Assembly (NCBI GenBank): GCA_017948555.1
Contig: JAFMYY010000022.1
Coordinates: forward strand, 1 to 43,005
Length of the DNA stretch: 43,005 nt
Origin: Cesiribacteraceae bacterium YIM B00369
GTDB lineage: Bacteria; Bacteroidota; Bacteroidia; Cytophagales; Cyclobacteriaceae
Direction: 5' to 3'
Made by a program: the position numbers and the translations under genes. The notes under the pieces were generated by a model. It saw only the letters and a program-made list of their open reading frames with translations, ran no database searches and was not told the DNA's origin. Shown piece after piece: positions 25,285-34,434 of the stretch (positions are counted from its first letter, which is position 1; each line of letters begins with the position of its first letter).

Positions 25285-25977
25285 ATGAGCGACATCAGGA
25301 TATTAATAGTAGAGGATGAGCCAAAAGTGGCCAATGCTATACAACAGGGTCTGGAAGAGAACAACCTTCAGGCTGATGTGGCATACGACGGACAGATGGG
25401 TAAAAAACTGGCCCTGAGCAAAAACTATCAGCTCATTATACTCGACCTTAACCTGCCTCACCTGAATGGCTACGACCTTTGCGCCGAAATCCGGAAGCAT
25501 AACTCCAAAGTACCTGTTATCATGCTCACTGCATTGGGAGCTATGGAGGATAAAATTCAGGCTTTCGACACCGGTGCCGATGATTATATGGTAAAACCAT
25601 TCGATTTCCGGGAATTACTGGCCAGAATAAACGTATTCCTGAAGCGGTCGGACCATAATTCAAAATCTGTCATTTCCGGCAGGTTAAAAGTAGCAGACCT
25701 GGAAATAGACAACGAAAGCAAAACGGTAATCCGGGGAGGTAAAAAAATTGAATTAACAGCCAAAGAATTCGCCCTGCTTATGTACCTGGTGCGCAATAAA
25801 GGCAGAGTGGTTTCCCGGGCCGACATTGCAGAAAAAATATGGGATATTACCTTCGATACAGGTACTAATGTAATAGATGTATATGTTAATTTTCTCCGGA
25901 AAAAAATAGATAAGGACTTTGAGCCCAAGCTTATCCATACCAGGCAGGGCATGGGCTATGTGCTGAAAGAAGAGTAA
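25285..25977 (+). CDS. OmpR/PhoB-family response regulator
   Basis: The 230-residue protein has an N-terminal receiver domain with the acidic pair E10-D11, phosphoacceptor Asp54 (ILDLNLP), Thr82 and Lys104 (VKPFD). The C-terminal winged-helix DNA-binding domain (about 130-228) ends with the usual TRQGMGYVL. It is the output partner of the sensor kinase encoded 2 bases downstream. An inverted repeat upstream may be its own operator. Target genes are unknown. The immediately downstream amidoligase pair is a possible target, not a proven one. Confidence 0.94.
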   Translation: MSDIRILIVEDEPKVANAIQQGLEENNLQADVAYDGQMGKKLALSKNYQLIILDLNLPHLNGYDLCAEIRKHNSKVPVIMLTALGAMEDKIQAFDTGADDYMVKPFDFRELLARINVFLKRSDHNSKSVISGRLKVADLEIDNESKTVIRGGKKIELTAKEFALLMYLVRNKGRVVSRADIAEKIWDITFDTGTNVIDVYVNFLRKKIDKDFEPKLIHTRQGMGYVLKEE

Positions 25978-25979
25978 AT

Positions 25980-27347
25980 ATGACCATTCGCAACCGCCTT
26001 ACCTGGAAGTTCACCATTATTGTGGCTTCCATACTTATCTTCTTTTACATTGCTATTTATTTCTTTTATGCCAGTTTCAGGAGGGATGAATTTTACTCCC
26101 GCCTTAATAACAAGGCACTCACTACTGCCCGGCTCCTTATTGATGTACAGGAAATAGACCACGACCTCCTGAAGATTATAGACCGCAATTCCCTGAATGC
26201 CCTGCACAATGAAAGAATTTATATTTTCGACCATAAAAACAGAATCATCTATTCCTCTGCCGACGACCTGACGCCGGAAATTTCCTCTGATTTTTTAAAA
26301 CAAATAAGAGAGGAAAAACAGGTGGAGTATGTCAGGAACCTGAATGAATCTTTAGGCATTGCTTACCAGGAACAGGGAAAAGACTATGTAGTGGTTGCTT
26401 CAGCCTTCGATATGTACGGCCGCCGCAAACTGGTAAACCTCAGGTTCATATTACTCATCGGCTCTTTTATAAGCATTGTTGTAACCTACCTTGCCGGCAG
26501 GCTTTTCTCAGGGCAGGCCCTCAACCCTATTATCCGTATTAACAGGCAGGTAGCAGGAATAAGCGCAGAAAACCTGCATACACGGCTTGACGAAGGAAAC
26601 AGGCAGGATGAAATAGCACTGCTGGCGCTGAATTTTAACCAGATGCTCGACCGGATCACCTCCTCTTTTGAGCTCCAGAAAAACTTTGTCCATAATGCTT
26701 CTCATGAGCTTCGGACTCCTTTATCTGCAATTATCAGCCAGATACAGGTAGGCCTTGCCAAAGAAAGAACAGACAGTGAATATAAGAACCTCCTGCAATC
26801 TGTACTGGAAGACTCACAAAATATGGCCAGACTCTCGAATGGCCTGCTTGAGCTTGCCCAGGCCGAAAGAGACAAAATGGATATTAAAACCACCCGCTTA
26901 CGTATTGACGAGGTTCTGTTCTCTGCCCGGAATGAAAGCATTAAATCCTGCCCCACAAAAGGAATAGAAGTTGAATTTTCAGATATTCCTGAAAATGAAG
27001 ATTACCTTACCGTTCAGGGACATGAAGGAATGCTCCGCACTGTTTTCCTGAACCTGATTGATAATGCCTGCAAATTTTCTGAAAACCAAAAAGCGGCCAT
27101 TTACATTTCTTTTGACGACAGACAGGTAAGTATATCAGTAAGTGACCAGGGCCCCGGAATACAGGAAGAAGATTACGAAAAAATATTTCTTCCTTTTTAC
27201 CGTGCCGATAACGTACGCCAATTACAAGGCCACGGTCTTGGCCTTTCCATCTGCCGCAAAATTATACAGCTCCACCAGGGAGATATAAAGGTGAAATCAG
27301 CTCCGGGACAGGGAAGTACCTTTACAGTTAGCCTGTCCCATATCTAA
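25980..27347 (+). CDS. Sensor histidine kinase
   Basis: The 455-residue kinase has a transmembrane helix at about 11-31, a periplasmic sensor region of about 120 residues and a second transmembrane helix at about 155-175. These are followed by a HAMP domain (about 176-228), HisKA with the phosphorylated His242 (NASHELRTPL) and a HATPase domain with NLIDNACKFS, DQGPGI and GHGLGLSIC. The C-terminus is GSTFTVSLSHI. It begins 2 bases after the response regulator stop, forming a classic two-component operon. The signal sensed is unknown. Confidence 0.94.
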   Translation: MTIRNRLTWKFTIIVASILIFFYIAIYFFYASFRRDEFYSRLNNKALTTARLLIDVQEIDHDLLKIIDRNSLNALHNERIYIFDHKNRIIYSSADDLTPEISSDFLKQIREEKQVEYVRNLNESLGIAYQEQGKDYVVVASAFDMYGRRKLVNLRFILLIGSFISIVVTYLAGRLFSGQALNPIIRINRQVAGISAENLHTRLDEGNRQDEIALLALNFNQMLDRITSSFELQKNFVHNASHELRTPLSAIISQIQVGLAKERTDSEYKNLLQSVLEDSQNMARLSNGLLELAQAERDKMDIKTTRLRIDEVLFSARNESIKSCPTKGIEVEFSDIPENEDYLTVQGHEGMLRTVFLNLIDNACKFSENQKAAIYISFDDRQVSISVSDQGPGIQEEDYEKIFLPFYRADNVRQLQGHGLGLSICRKIIQLHQGDIKVKSAPGQGSTFTVSLSHI

Positions 27348-27591
27348 CCTTCTGCCTGCACGCCTGCTTTCCTGCCGGAGGCATCCCCGTATCCTTTTAA
27401 ACCTTTCTTTTTTTCCCTCCATTTTCTGTCTGCCGGGGCCCCTATCCGGTGGCTGAGTATACTCATGTTTATCCCCTAACTACTCACCTGCCTTCAACAA
27501 AAAGCAGCAGAATCCAACCTGAATGGCTAAAGCTGCGTAAAAAAAAGAACATATCTAATGCACACAAAAAGAGGATGAATAACATTCAGAC

Positions 27592-28596
27592 ATGGAATTT
27601 AAACAACCACCTATAATATACAATGAGCAGGGAGAGGTGCGAAAAGCCGGATTCGAGCTGGAATATGCCAACCTTGGCATTGAGGATTCTGCCCGGTTAA
27701 TTCAGGAGCTTTACGGAGGAGAGCTCCGTGTGGAGCATCGCTTTTCGCAGGAAATTATTGGCACCAGCCTGGGCGATTTCAGTATTGAAATTGACCTAAG
27801 GCTTTTAAATGAGAAGGGATACAAAAAGCACCTGCAAAAATTTAACATCAATTTACAGGACTACCAGGTAGGAAATAATACCCTGGAATTTGAGGTGGAA
27901 AGCATATTGGAAGGACTTGCCAGTACCTTAATTCCTTACGAAATTACCACTCCGCCACTTCCAATAACAGAAATTTATAAGCTTGAACCTTTAAGGCTGG
28001 CGCTTTTCGAACACCATGCCGAAGGAACCAAGCATGCCCTGTTAAATGCTTTTGCCACTCATATTAACCCCGAAGTTCCTTCGAAGCAGCCCCAATCCAT
28101 TTTGAGCTATATCAGGGCATTTTTATTACTGTACCCATGGATGCTCAAAAAACTTGAAATTGACATTGCCCGCAGGACTACTGCATTTATTAACCCATTC
28201 CCTGCCCGTTACATTGAAATGGTATTGAATCCGGCTTACAACCCTGACCTGGAAAAACTGATAGAGGATTATCATGAGTTTAACCCCGACAGGAACAGGC
28301 CTTTAGATATGTATCCTTTGTTTGCCGCCCTGCGCAAAGAAAAGATAGACAGCTACCATGACATTGGTAAAGTAAATCCACGGGAAACATTTCATTACCG
28401 GCTTCCTAACAGTTTAATAGACTCCCCGGACTGGTCCCTGGCAAGGGAATGGAACAACTGGGTAATAATTGAGGAACTGGCTTATGATCCGGAAAAAATT
28501 GAACAGCTGAGCCGTAATTATCTTGACCTCAGACATGATACTATTATTGGCTTTGATTACAAATGGATAAAACAGACAGATAAATGGCTTTCTTGA
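27592..28596 (+). CDS. Amidoligase-family protein (glutamine-synthetase-like fold)
   Basis: The 334-residue protein looks like an Amidoligase_2-type carboxylate-amine ligase. These ATP-dependent enzymes with a glutamine-synthetase-like fold were recognised by comparative genomics and are thought to form amide or gamma-glutamyl bonds. Pattern features are AGFELEY (20-26, the G-x-E-x-E strand), FSIEID (63-68), THIN (156-159) and a later RYIEMVL segment (206-212), which could provide the acidic, His and Arg residues of the metal-ATP site. No signal peptide is present, so it is cytoplasmic. The gene overlaps the following glutamine amidotransferase gene by 13 bases, suggesting a coupled pair. Substrate and product are unknown. 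The family call is from motif recall. Confidence 0.75.
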   Translation: MEFKQPPIIYNEQGEVRKAGFELEYANLGIEDSARLIQELYGGELRVEHRFSQEIIGTSLGDFSIEIDLRLLNEKGYKKHLQKFNINLQDYQVGNNTLEFEVESILEGLASTLIPYEITTPPLPITEIYKLEPLRLALFEHHAEGTKHALLNAFATHINPEVPSKQPQSILSYIRAFLLLYPWMLKKLEIDIARRTTAFINPFPARYIEMVLNPAYNPDLEKLIEDYHEFNPDRNRPLDMYPLFAALRKEKIDSYHDIGKVNPRETFHYRLPNSLIDSPDWSLAREWNNWVIIEELAYDPEKIEQLSRNYLDLRHDTIIGFDYKWIKQTDKWLS

Positions 28597-29582
28597 TAAA
28601 AAAATACAAAATTAACCGAAACAGACCCACCATAGGCATTACAGGCCCCGATAAAGGCGGCGGGGTGGCATGGTTTTTCACATCTCTGGGCGTATTAATT
28701 GGCGGAGGATGGCCTGTACGCATTACTCCTAAAAATCCCCGTACGGCCGATGGCTTACAAGGCCTTATTATTGGTGGCGGAGCGGATGTTGACCCTGACA
28801 CCTACCAGAATGATGATTTGGTGGAGCAGTACCTGGACCATACCATCAGGAAACAGAAACACAGCGTTTTTCAGAAAGCGAAGCGAGTTACCCGCTTCCT
28901 TTATTATCCTGCCCTCTTTTTTGTACGGAAAATATTCAGCCGTAAAAAAGGCTTTGGTCTTGACCGTGACCGCGATCACCTGGAATTTCAGCTGATTGAC
29001 CAGGCAGTAAAAAAAGGCTTACCTGTTATGGGCATCTGCAGGGGATCGCAACTCCTGAATGTTTATTTTAAAGGAAACCTTTATCAGGATATTAATACAT
29101 TTTACCTTGAAGAACCTAACCCTTCCAGCGTTTTCCCTGTAAAAACGGTGCATTTAAAACCCGGCAGCAAACTGGCCGGAGTAATAGGAGCCCGGCAAAT
29201 TGAAGTAAATGCTTTACACAATCAGGCAGTACATAAGCCCGGTAAAAACATAGAGATTGTAGGCAGGGAAGATAACGATGTTGTTCAGGCAATTGAAAAC
29301 CTGAAACAGGATTATATTGTGGGAGTGCAATGGCATCCTGAGTACCTGCCTCAACGGCCACAACAAAGGCGCCTGTTCAAAGCACTTGTGCAGCATGCTA
29401 AAGAAGTACAGGAGCAGATTGAGGACATGGATATGAAAGAAGCAATATCCAGCCCTAAATCGAGAGAACTGGAAGAACTACATAATCAGGAAAAGTGGGA
29501 ACAGGAGCACAGAGAACAAAATAAAAGGAAGCCGGAACGAGCCCGGCAACCAATAAAGAAGAATACAGCAACACTACAATAG
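28584..29582 (+). CDS. PuuD-type class I glutamine amidotransferase (gamma-glutamyl hydrolase family)
   Basis: The 332-residue protein belongs to the peptidase C26/GATase1 group, which includes gamma-glutamyl-GABA hydrolase PuuD. The triad is visible: Cys152 in GICRGSQLLN, and His251 and Glu253 in VQWHPEYLP. The motif LIIGGGADVDPDTY (61-74) is typical. Between about 80 and 130 there is an inserted segment with a hydrophobic, basic stretch (FLYYPALFFVRKIF), and the C-terminus is a long charged tail (from about 270). Neither is usual for PuuD. It overlaps the amidoligase gene by 13 bases. It could release or transfer the gamma-glutamyl group handled by the ligase, or supply ammonia from glutamine. 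Confidence 0.83.
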   Translation: MAFLIKKYKINRNRPTIGITGPDKGGGVAWFFTSLGVLIGGGWPVRITPKNPRTADGLQGLIIGGGADVDPDTYQNDDLVEQYLDHTIRKQKHSVFQKAKRVTRFLYYPALFFVRKIFSRKKGFGLDRDRDHLEFQLIDQAVKKGLPVMGICRGSQLLNVYFKGNLYQDINTFYLEEPNPSSVFPVKTVHLKPGSKLAGVIGARQIEVNALHNQAVHKPGKNIEIVGREDNDVVQAIENLKQDYIVGVQWHPEYLPQRPQQRRLFKALVQHAKEVQEQIEDMDMKEAISSPKSRELEELHNQEKWEQEHREQNKRKPERARQPIKKNTATLQ

Positions 29583-29609
29583 TTTTAAACATCAGTTTAA
29601 ACAACTCTT

Positions 29610-29648
29610 AGCCTGCCCGGCCATACATGCAGGGGCAGGCTTTTGTTT
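29610..29648 (+). terminator. Rho-independent terminator after the amidotransferase gene
   Basis: AGCCTGCCC (29610-29618) pairs with GGGCAGGCT (29633-29641), followed by TTTTGTTT. It closes the amidoligase/amidotransferase unit before pncB. Confidence 0.85.
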
Positions 29649-29733
29649 CTCTGAAATAATTGAGCCGGATTGCCCATATTTTTTCACTTTTATCTAAATT
29701 TATTATCAGCCATATTACGGCATTTACTAATTG

Positions 29734-30939
29734 ATGAATTTTCAACGCTCACCCATGCACGCAGACAGTACTCTCCGCCTTCCTTCTTTACTCGACAATG
29801 ACTTTTATAAATTTACCATGCAGCATGGCGTGGTAAAACTCTTCCCCAAGGCAAAAGCCCGATACCAGTTCATTAACCGGGGAAACCACTCTTTTCCCGC
29901 AGGCTTTGCAGAAAAGCTCAGAGAAGCAGTTGATGCCATGGCAGAATTAAGGCTGAGCAGGGAGGAAAAGAAATACCTGGCTGCCACCTGCCCCTATCTG
30001 GACCCTGTTTATCTTGATTTTTTACAAGGCTACACCTACGACCCCGCCGAAGTAACAATTGAACAGGATGGTGAACAGCTAAAAGTTATGGTGGAAGGCT
30101 ACTGGTACCGCACCATTTTATGGGAAGTACCTTTGATGGCGCTCATCTCTGAACTTTATTACCCTCTCCAAAAAATGGAAAGGGTAAGCGATGAGAAAGT
30201 TTCAAATACCGGAAAGGAAAAGATACTTAAGTACAAGGAAATGGGCGCTGTAATTGCTGAGTTCGGTACCCGCCGCAGGCATTCTTTTCATGTTCACGAC
30301 CTTATTGTAAAAACCCTGCAGCAGTGGGGCAAAGGAACTTTTGTAGGCTCCAGCAATGTGCACCTGGCAATGAAACACGGCGTAAAACCTATTGGCACTC
30401 ATGCACACGAATGGTTCATGTTCCATGCGGCCCGGTATGGATTCAAAATGGCAAACATACTGAGCCTGCAACACTGGGTGGATGTGTACAGGGGAGACCT
30501 GGGCATTGCTTTGTCTGACACCTATACTACCGGCGTATTTCTGGAGCAGTTTGATAAAATGTTTGCAAAGCTGTTCGATGGTGTCCGTCAGGATAGCGGC
30601 GACCCTATTGCTTTTGCCGGAAAGATGATCCGGCATTACCAAAGCAAAGGAATTGACCCGCGCTCTAAAAACATAATATTTTCTGATGCCCTTGATTACA
30701 ACAAAGTAGTACAGATTGCAGAGTACTGCAGAGGAAAAATAGGCATGTCGTTTGGTATAGGCACTAATTTAACCAATGATGTGGGGCTCCCTCCAATGAA
30801 CATGGTAATCAAAATGACCGAAACCCAGCCGGAAGGCAGCCAGTGGATTCCTGTAGTAAAATTGTCGGATGTGCAGGGAAAATACACCGGCGACGAAAAA
30901 ATGATCGGGCTGGCAAAAGCGCTTTTGCAGATTGATTAG
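29734..30939 (+). CDS. pncB: Nicotinate phosphoribosyltransferase
   Basis: The 401-residue enzyme makes nicotinate mononucleotide from nicotinate and PRPP with ATP, in the NAD salvage (Preiss-Handler) route. Family segments include LLDNDFYKFTMQHGV near the N-terminus, EFGTRRRHSFHVHD near 180, FVGSSNVHLAMKHG near 207, GTHAHEWFMFHA near 225 and VRQDSGDP near 290. Length is normal. The ATG at 29734 is chosen. An ATG at 29755 is also possible, since the conserved region starts after it. It has its own transcription unit, with the convergent gene ending 25 bases away. Confidence 0.95.
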   Translation: MNFQRSPMHADSTLRLPSLLDNDFYKFTMQHGVVKLFPKAKARYQFINRGNHSFPAGFAEKLREAVDAMAELRLSREEKKYLAATCPYLDPVYLDFLQGYTYDPAEVTIEQDGEQLKVMVEGYWYRTILWEVPLMALISELYYPLQKMERVSDEKVSNTGKEKILKYKEMGAVIAEFGTRRRHSFHVHDLIVKTLQQWGKGTFVGSSNVHLAMKHGVKPIGTHAHEWFMFHAARYGFKMANILSLQHWVDVYRGDLGIALSDTYTTGVFLEQFDKMFAKLFDGVRQDSGDPIAFAGKMIRHYQSKGIDPRSKNIIFSDALDYNKVVQIAEYCRGKIGMSFGIGTNLTNDVGLPPMNMVIKMTETQPEGSQWIPVVKLSDVQGKYTGDEKMIGLAKALLQID

Positions 30940-30964
30940 AGGCCGGAACCCTGCCCCCTAAATC

Positions 30965-31501
30965 CTAATCCCTCACCGGAATCTCCACTTCCAGGTGGCG
31001 TTCTCCCATATATTTCTCTATGCTCACGTCTGATTTCAGGTTAAGATTATTCTTATTTGCGAATTCCTGAATTTCTTCCTTAATCTCATAGGGCTTAGGC
31101 ATAACCAGGTTATGAGCCCGGATAGTGTTCCGCACGGCCCGGTTCGTTTCCAGGGTAAATCTTTCCCAGCCGGCAGGGAGCGGGGAGGCATAGGGAGTTT
31201 CTGTAAGCAGGCCTATAAACTGTTCAACAGTATCTTTTGCGGTAAGGGGCTCTTTCAATGTTACTATCGTAAGTACTCCGGATGGCTCACCCTTTTCATG
31301 CTGGCTGCGCACCTCATAAAAAATTTCTTCCAGGGCATTATTATCTAACCTGCCTTTATAATGCCTGCCCACTAAGTAATAATCATTTACCTCTACCAAC
31401 TGCTGCTGCCGGGGTGTAAAGCCGCCAAAATAGTAGTAGCCTCCAAGGCCAATAACGGCACTTAGCAGCACCACAAGAAGAATGTATTTTTTGGGTGACA
31501 T
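30965..31501 (-). CDS. Membrane-anchored protein with a possible GyrI-like domain
   Basis: The 178-residue protein has one N-terminal hydrophobic helix (about 6-25) followed by a soluble domain. The soluble part (YYLVGRHYKGRLDNN, later GVLTIVTL, then EVEIPVRD at the end) resembles the GyrI-like/SOUL-type ligand-binding fold seen in effector-binding domains and in the membrane-anchored TEX264. The resemblance is by pattern only. The start is at the ATG at 31501. A 28-codon upstream extension adds no hydrophobic or conserved sequence and is rejected. It follows the ABC exporter and truA on the same strand, about 170 bases away. Confidence 0.55.
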   Translation of the reverse strand: MSPKKYILLVVLLSAVIGLGGYYYFGGFTPRQQQLVEVNDYYLVGRHYKGRLDNNALEEIFYEVRSQHEKGEPSGVLTIVTLKEPLTAKDTVEQFIGLLTETPYASPLPAGWERFTLETNRAVRNTIRAHNLVMPKPYEIKEEIQEFANKNNLNLKSDVSIEKYMGERHLEVEIPVRD

Positions 31502-31670
31502 ATTATTAAGAAACAATACCTGATCTGGTAAACCTGAAACCTTAAATAATGACACAGCAAACGGGGCACAAATTCTCTGCACCAAAACCTGCCTGCATCA
31601 TTTAGAAATGCAAATATAGGCAAAGGAATGAAATCTAACCTAAGCCCCTCCTGCTTCCTGTTGCTTCTTC

Positions 31671-33431
31671 TTACACCACTTCTTTGTATTGCATCTTATA
31701 AAGCTGGGTGTAGTAACCACCAAGCGCCAGCAGCTCATCGTGGGTACCTTCCTCTTTGATTTCGCCTTTGTCCATTACAATTATCTTATCGGCCTTCTGG
31801 ATGGTGGACAGGCGGTGAGCAATTACAATAGAGGTTCGGTCCTTCATAAGTCTGTCAATTGCATCCTGAATCATCTCTTCCGTTTCTGTATCCACCGAAG
31901 AGGTAGCCTCATCGAGCACAATAATGCGTGGATTATACACAATTGCCCGTACAAAAGAAATCAACTGACGCTGCCCTACGGAAAGTGTGGCTCCACGCTC
32001 CATTACGTTGTATTCGAAACCACCCGGCAGCCGCTCAATAAAAGGCAGGGCACCTACCATCTGCGCAGCTTCCCGCACCTTTTCCATGTCTATATCATCA
32101 TTATTCAGCCTGATATTCTGGCCGATAGTATCAGAGAAAAGAAAAACATCCTGCAACACAACCCCTATACTCTGACGCAGATTTTCCAGGTCAAATTCCT
32201 TTATATCCCGGCCATCCACACATATTTCCCCTTTATTAATATCGTAAAAGCGGTTCAGCAGGTTAATAACAGAAGATTTACCGGCTCCTGTTGCTCCCAC
32301 AAGAGCTACGGTTTCCCCTGGTTTTACATTAAAACTAATATCCTTCAGCACCCACTCCTCTTCATTATAGGCAAACCAAACATTTTTAAAAGCCACTTCA
32401 CCTTCAATAGCCTCAGGCTTAAACGTTCCGGTATTCGTTAAGTGCTCCTTACTTTCGAGCAGGCGCATAATTCTTTCGGAGCTTACCACTCCCAGCTGGA
32501 GGGTATTAAAGCGGTCAGCTATCTGGCGGATGGGCCGGAAGAACATCTGGATATAAAGGATAAAAGCCACCAGCACACCCAGTTCAATTTCTTCAAAAAT
32601 TACCTGCCTTGCCCCGTACCATACTAACAGACCAATTCCGGCTGCCTGTATTACCTCAGCCACCGGAAAATATACGGAATAATAAAGCACCGACTTCAGA
32701 TTAGCCCTCCGGTGGTCTTTATTAATCTCTTTAAATTTTTGATATTCCCGCTCTTCACTATTAAATATCTGTACAATACTCATACCTGATATATGCTCCT
32801 GTACAAAAGAGTTAAGGTTACTCACAGCATTTCGCACATCGTTAAATGCCACCTTAATTTTTTCCTTAAAAACATAGGTACTTATAATGAGCAGGGGAAG
32901 GGTCGACAAGGTAACCAGAGTAAGCTTCCAGTCGGTATAGAGCATAAAGCCCACAATAAAAACCAGCTGCAGCAAATCGCCCACTATGGCCGCAAGGCCT
33001 TCGCTAAATACGTTTGCCAGGGTTTCAATATCAGAAATACTCCGTGTTACCAGCCTCCCGATAGGGGTGCGGTCGAAAAAGCGGAGCCTTAGTTTAAGCA
33101 GGTGGCGAAAAAGGGAAGTGCGTATATCCCGGATTACATTTTGCCCGAGCCAGTCGCTGGCATAGGTGTGCAGGTACTGCACCACTGCCTGCAGCACAAG
33201 CAGCCCTATAAGTATATAGAGCATCATTTGCAGGCCCTGGTAATCGCCGGCTAAAATGTAGTTATCTATCGCTATCTGGATCAGGTAAGGCCGCAGGGGC
33301 GCCAGTATAGCCAGAAAAAAAGTAAGTACCACTAAGCCCCAGAAACGGGCAATATACGGTTTTACGAAAGCAAAAAGCCTTTTCAGGGCTTTTACATCTA
33401 CTATATCTCCACTTTGTATTTCTTTTTCCAT
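31671..33431 (-). CDS. ABC transporter, fused permease and ATPase (MsbA/multidrug type)
   Basis: The 586-residue half-transporter has six transmembrane helices (about 20-310) and one nucleotide-binding domain with Walker A GATGAGKS (379-386), Q-loop VLQDVF near 425, signature LSVGQ (483-487), Walker B IIVLDEAT (503-510) and the His-switch IAHRLST near 540. It probably works as a homodimer and exports a lipid, drug or peptide. Family members include MsbA and bacterial multidrug exporters. The substrate cannot be told from sequence. It starts 29 bases after truA on the minus strand, so both are probably co-transcribed. Confidence 0.93.
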   Translation of the reverse strand: MEKEIQSGDIVDVKALKRLFAFVKPYIARFWGLVVLTFFLAILAPLRPYLIQIAIDNYILAGDYQGLQMMLYILIGLLVLQAVVQYLHTYASDWLGQNVIRDIRTSLFRHLLKLRLRFFDRTPIGRLVTRSISDIETLANVFSEGLAAIVGDLLQLVFIVGFMLYTDWKLTLVTLSTLPLLIISTYVFKEKIKVAFNDVRNAVSNLNSFVQEHISGMSIVQIFNSEEREYQKFKEINKDHRRANLKSVLYYSVYFPVAEVIQAAGIGLLVWYGARQVIFEEIELGVLVAFILYIQMFFRPIRQIADRFNTLQLGVVSSERIMRLLESKEHLTNTGTFKPEAIEGEVAFKNVWFAYNEEEWVLKDISFNVKPGETVALVGATGAGKSSVINLLNRFYDINKGEICVDGRDIKEFDLENLRQSIGVVLQDVFLFSDTIGQNIRLNNDDIDMEKVREAAQMVGALPFIERLPGGFEYNVMERGATLSVGQRQLISFVRAIVYNPRIIVLDEATSSVDTETEEMIQDAIDRLMKDRTSIVIAHRLSTIQKADKIIVMDKGEIKEEGTHDELLALGGYYTQLYKMQYKEVV

Positions 33432-33460
33432 TCCCTTACAAATCCTTCCAATTCATTAGA

Positions 33461-34210
33461 TTAACCGAGGTAAATACCTTCAGGATATTCCACCTTCGCT
33501 AAAAATAAGCCCTGTGCAGGAGCTGAGCGCCCTGCCTGGTTACGGTCGCGGCTTTCCAGCACCTCCTTAAAGCCCTCAAGGCTTCTTCTTCCCTCCCCCA
33601 CTTCTATGAGCGTACCTACAACAGCACGCACCATATTTCTTAAAAAACGGTTCGCCCGTATAAAAAAGATAAGCCTGTCATCTTCCTCAACCCACTCTGC
33701 ACGCTTTACATTACAACGAAAATGTTTTACTTCTGTATGTACTTTGCTAAAACATTCGAAATCTTCCCACTCCAGCATTAAGGCAGCTGCCTCATTCATT
33801 GCCGCAACATCGAGCGGGGCGCGCATACGAACGTAACAAAGCTTTGGCAGGAAAGGATTTTTTTGTTTATAAATTCTGTATTCGTAGGAACGCCAGAGAG
33901 CACTGAAGCGGGCATGGACATCGGGCTGCACTGCCCTTATGCTTTTAACTGCAATATCGGGAGGCATCATGCAGTTTAATTTAAATTGAATTGTTTCGGT
34001 ATCCAGTGGTTCCTCAACATCAAGGTGTACCATCTGCTGCTCAGCATGCACCCCGGCATCGGTACGGCCACTGCCCACTACCCACACCTGCCTGCGCAAC
34101 AGCCTGCCAAGTGCTTTTTCCAGCTCTGCCTGTACGGTATTCCCATTTTTCTGGACCTGCCAGCCATGGTAGTTAGTGCCATCATAGGCTACATCTAGAA
34201 AGTATCTCAA
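33461..34210 (-). CDS. truA: tRNA pseudouridine(38-40) synthase TruA
   Basis: The 249-residue enzyme converts uridines 38, 39 and 40 in the anticodon arm of tRNAs to pseudouridine. The catalytic Asp51 lies in GSGRTDAGVHA (46-56). The N-terminal RYFLDVAYDGTNYHGWQ is typical. The start codon is TTG at 34210: an in-frame stop lies only five codons upstream, and the next ATG would delete the conserved AYDG segment. It is the first gene of a minus-strand run with the ABC exporter. Confidence 0.95.
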   Translation of the reverse strand: MRYFLDVAYDGTNYHGWQVQKNGNTVQAELEKALGRLLRRQVWVVGSGRTDAGVHAEQQMVHLDVEEPLDTETIQFKLNCMMPPDIAVKSIRAVQPDVHARFSALWRSYEYRIYKQKNPFLPKLCYVRMRAPLDVAAMNEAAALMLEWEDFECFSKVHTEVKHFRCNVKRAEWVEEDDRLIFFIRANRFLRNMVRAVVGTLIEVGEGRRSLEGFKEVLESRDRNQAGRSAPAQGLFLAKVEYPEGIYLG

Positions 34211-34434
34211 ATTAATACTGCTTTAAAACTTGAAGAAAAAGCCCCACCCCCTTTTGCGGAGCTGCCAAAAGAGGGGCCGCGCTTTTCAAAAACAACAACA
34301 TATACAAAAATACAGGATTTTTATAAGCTCCCGGCCAGCAGCGTACTGCTTTATATATGAACAGAGGAATAAAGCGATTTTTATTTTCAGGCAATTTGCC
34401 TTTTCTTTGCAACGCAAATTAACTTATACTAAAA

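Noticed and set aside
31502..31585. Upstream extension of the GyrI-like gene to 31585
   Set aside because: The extra 28 residues have no conserved or hydrophobic pattern, and the ATG at 31501 begins just before the membrane helix.
31689..32441. 250-codon plus-strand frame opposite the ABC transporter gene
   Set aside because: It is the antisense shadow of a clearly recognised ABC ATPase and encodes no recognisable motifs.
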